Made by a program: the position numbers and the translations under genes. A DNA stretch of 64,000 nt. Origin: Prinia subflava (lineage: Eukaryota; Chordata; Aves; Passeriformes; Cisticolidae). The notes beneath the pieces were generated by a model that was given only the letters and a program-made list of their open reading frames with translations, made no database searches and had not been told where the DNA came from. Positions 61,313 through 64,000 of the stretch are shown one piece after another (position 1 is the stretch's first letter; every line of letters starts with the position of its first letter). The DNA is taken from contig NC_086249.1 of NCBI RefSeq assembly GCF_021018805.1, positions 75,914,472-75,978,471 of the forward strand, in the 5' to 3' direction.

Positions 61313-64000
61313 AGGAGAGATTAATAAACTGACACAAGCCATTGTGTCAAGTGAAGGCTGGACATGGTGTCTTTGCTCTGGAGAGGAATAAAGATACCCT
61401 GTATTTTGCTAACTAGTCTCACTTTCACCCCTGGTACTCACACATACTAACTCATACTGACTAATTGACAGCTTTCCTGTGGTTTTGCTGTCGTTGAAAC
61501 ACACTGTAAGTACAGATACATTAATCTCAAATTTTTTTTCTTTTTCTAGTTTTTTTGAAGATATGAAATAGAAAAATAGGACCAATTTTGGCATAGCTGC
61601 CATATTCCACTTCTTTCAGCTCTGTGTTAAAATTTTCAGTATGGCCCACTGTGCTGCTCTCAGGGATTACATGAACAAGCAGTTTCACCAGTTTTGGAGA
61701 TTCCAGCCAGGAATCCCTGTCTCTCTGCTGCCTGTTTAAGGAGGCAGAGTGGGCCAAATACCTAGCCTACAAACAAAGATCTGTGAACAGAAAGAGATGG
61801 TGCAACACACACACACTCTCAGTATTTCAGAAATGTGCCACCCTCTTCCTTGTTTCAGCGTGTTTTCAGAGATGTTCTGTCTCTTTACAAGCAGCAGAGG
61901 TTCTGAAATGCAACTGCTGTTCCTTTGTGCATGTGGATGGCTGTTTCAAGCATCAGTTCTGCTCCACGTTTTTTATTGCTGTGCCATTTTAACTTCACTT
62001 TTCTCACATGATCTTCTAATGCAGCATCCTCCCCAGTTAGCATGGTTAATTATGCAGCCATCCTGTTTGAAGAGGTGAACATAACATAGGCTTTTACACA
62101 ACTAATGGGTTGCATTTTCCAAAAGTCCAGATGAAAAGATTACTTTGACACTTCTATCCATGCATTATATGTGTTTCTTTTGCTTAGTGACTTGAAATTC
62201 CATGACATGGAAAATCAGTTATTTGCAGTAGTTTTCCTTTCCCTTAAAGAAGGGAATAAAACATTACTTGCTAGAAGTTCCTTCTTCTATAAAGGACAAG
62301 CTGCTTCTTTTGAGGGCTGTGCACTCACTCTGAGATTTTCCCATTTCTGCACAAGAGTTTATCCTCCACTCTCAGCCAGAGGGGAGAGCCAGGCAGAGCA
62401 GCAGGGTAAAACAGTCAAGTACAGCCTGGGAAAATTCAGACACCTCTTCCCCTTCAGTCCCTCGACACACACTGACAGAAGGAAATATGACTGAGAACAC
62501 CATCAATCTGACCTGCTCTTTGATTTTTAATTTTTGTACAGAGGGACTGTTCCAGTACACAGCTAAAGATCAGAAAGATGATGGGGTTCTGCCATAATCA
62601 ACATAAGCTTTGAACCAGTGCTTAGAATGGTTAGTATTTTAATAAAAACAGAGATATATTGCTCTCGAGCATCAGGCCAGAATATTAACCACTAGAAATA
62701 CTTATTCACAGACCTTTCAAAATCAGATTTTCAGTGTGCATAAGACTTCTCAAGTCAGAGATAGGTACAAGGATTTCAGCAGGAAAAAAAGAAAAAAGTA
62801 AACCCAAAAGCCTTTAAGAAGCTAGAGTGTCTAAAACTTTTTGAACAGATGATGAACATCAATGAAACAGAAAAGACAACCTTATCTACACAATCATCTA
62901 CAGATCAAACTCCTCTAAAGGCAACAGCAGAATAAAGTATAAATAGAAAACCAAAAAACTTAGTAAGTCTGACATCTTCAGCCTCTTCACTAGTATCGGG
63001 TGCTCTCATATCACCTGGTCCTGCATCCCTCTCCCTGTAAACTGATAATGTGCTTTCCCAGGTTTACTGAAGTCCAGTTGAGACAGGCAGCTTGAGTTAA
63101 AAACTTAATTCAGTGAAGGCCAAAGTGATTGTGACAGAGAATGAGCCTGTGTATGAAACCCGAAACAAAAAGCAGAGGAAAGATCCCTTCTGCTGCTGCT
63201 CATCCTTAGGCTTGCCCTGCAGGCACCACACCCAAACACTGGGACCTGGCCTTGGATATACAGGTAACAGGGGGCAGGGAGTGAAGGCAGGGTGGGGGAG
63301 GAAGGGAAGAACTTTTCTTCCTACTCAAGCCTTTACAAGAGCAAGAACTTCAGCTGGACAACTTTGCATCTGTGTCAATTAATGCAGCTCAGTAGTTAGG
63401 GAACTGTGCATCTGTGAACCCACACTGGAGTGAAACCCCTCTCATCTGAAGGAAAGTAATTTACTTTGCCAAGTCAACACAATTTGACTTTTCTAAAATA
63501 GAAAAATAGACCAGCTAAGCCAGAATGTAAATTTACGAGTGATTTGGAGAAATGAAAAACCACTTTTGACAATCAGAAGAAAAACAAGAAAAGGGAAAAT
63601 TATAATGTACCAAGTAGAGCAGAATGTGAGCCATCCATGCTAATGAAGAATTCTTTCTCATTTGTTTTCCAGGGGTGTCGTTAAAAATATTGAAATTTAG
63701 CCTCTACACGTCAGACTAGCAGCAAGGATGACAACAATAATAATAAATCACCATATTTCAAAATCAAGAGAAAAACTAGATCTTTTAGGTTTTATTCACT
63801 GCCTTAATAACTGGTACTTATTAAAACGCATAGAAATTTCAGTGAGATCACAAAATCATTGAATTTTTGAAAATCAGCAAGCAGTCGAGTCTTGTGACAA
63901 TGCTTTAGGCTCACAAAAAAGTCTGACAGAAATAAAAAAAAATGTGCTTGCTTTTCTTCAGTGTTAGTTGCTATCAATTTCACTTGTGAATCCAAACAAG
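61313..64000. other. Unique non-coding DNA, no gene seen
   Basis: No gene, RNA gene or repeat family recognised to the end of the window. A short AAC/AAT-rich patch lies at about 63729-63747. Open frames reach about 109 codons, overlap each other in different frames and lack recognisable motifs. Confidence 0.5.

Noticed and set aside
1..64000. CRISPR arrays, operons, toxin systems, tRNA or rRNA genes
   Set aside because: No direct-repeat/spacer pattern, tRNA boxes, rRNA sequence or bacterial gene organisation was seen; the repeats present are those of a bird genome.

Overview
The window looks like non-coding DNA from a bird genome, most probably a passerine. The repeats show this. There are CR1 LINE fragments, one ending in the characteristic tandem 8-bp 3' tail (GTTCTATG), and several solo long terminal repeats (LTRs) of endogenous retrovirus type that resemble families I know from songbird genomes. 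No tRNA, rRNA, CpG island, CRISPR array, operon or prokaryotic gene signal was found. No open reading frame outside the repeats reads like a protein; the longest two lie antisense inside an LTR. I annotate no host gene. The window is best read as intergenic or deep intronic sequence. Family names and consensus comparisons are from memory, with no database search.

Layout: 1-8.67 kb is unique AT-leaning DNA. At 8.67-11.17 kb lie two CR1 reverse-transcriptase fragments on the + strand, about 2 kb apart and covering overlapping parts of the same domain. 11.2-30.6 kb is mostly unique, with one short minus-strand CR1 3' end (21.7 kb), two striking perfect hairpins (22.25 and 28.27 kb) and homopolymer runs. 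At 30.63-31.72 kb is a 1.1-kb + strand solo LTR with an internal imperfect tandem array. At 34.2-34.8 kb is an old, eroded CR1-like 3' segment, and at 35.85-36.14 kb a younger CR1 3' end with its octamer tail. At 37.57-38.10 kb is a minus-strand LTR whose 3' end resembles that of the 30.6-kb LTR. 38.1-56.4 kb is mostly unique, with a probable LTR near 50 kb. At 56.43-57.04 and 60.68-61.31 kb are two further minus-strand solo LTRs, the second with a perfect 5-bp target-site duplication and the first with a 4-of-5 match. A probable old CR1-like stretch lies at 59.8-60.25 kb.

I found no exciting undescribed system that the sequence supports. The most checkable observations are the 34-bp near-perfect palindrome at 28265-28298, the roughly 45-52-bp array inside the large LTR, the cluster of Hox/PBX-like motifs near 45.95 kb, and a few AT-rich segments that might be conserved non-coding elements.
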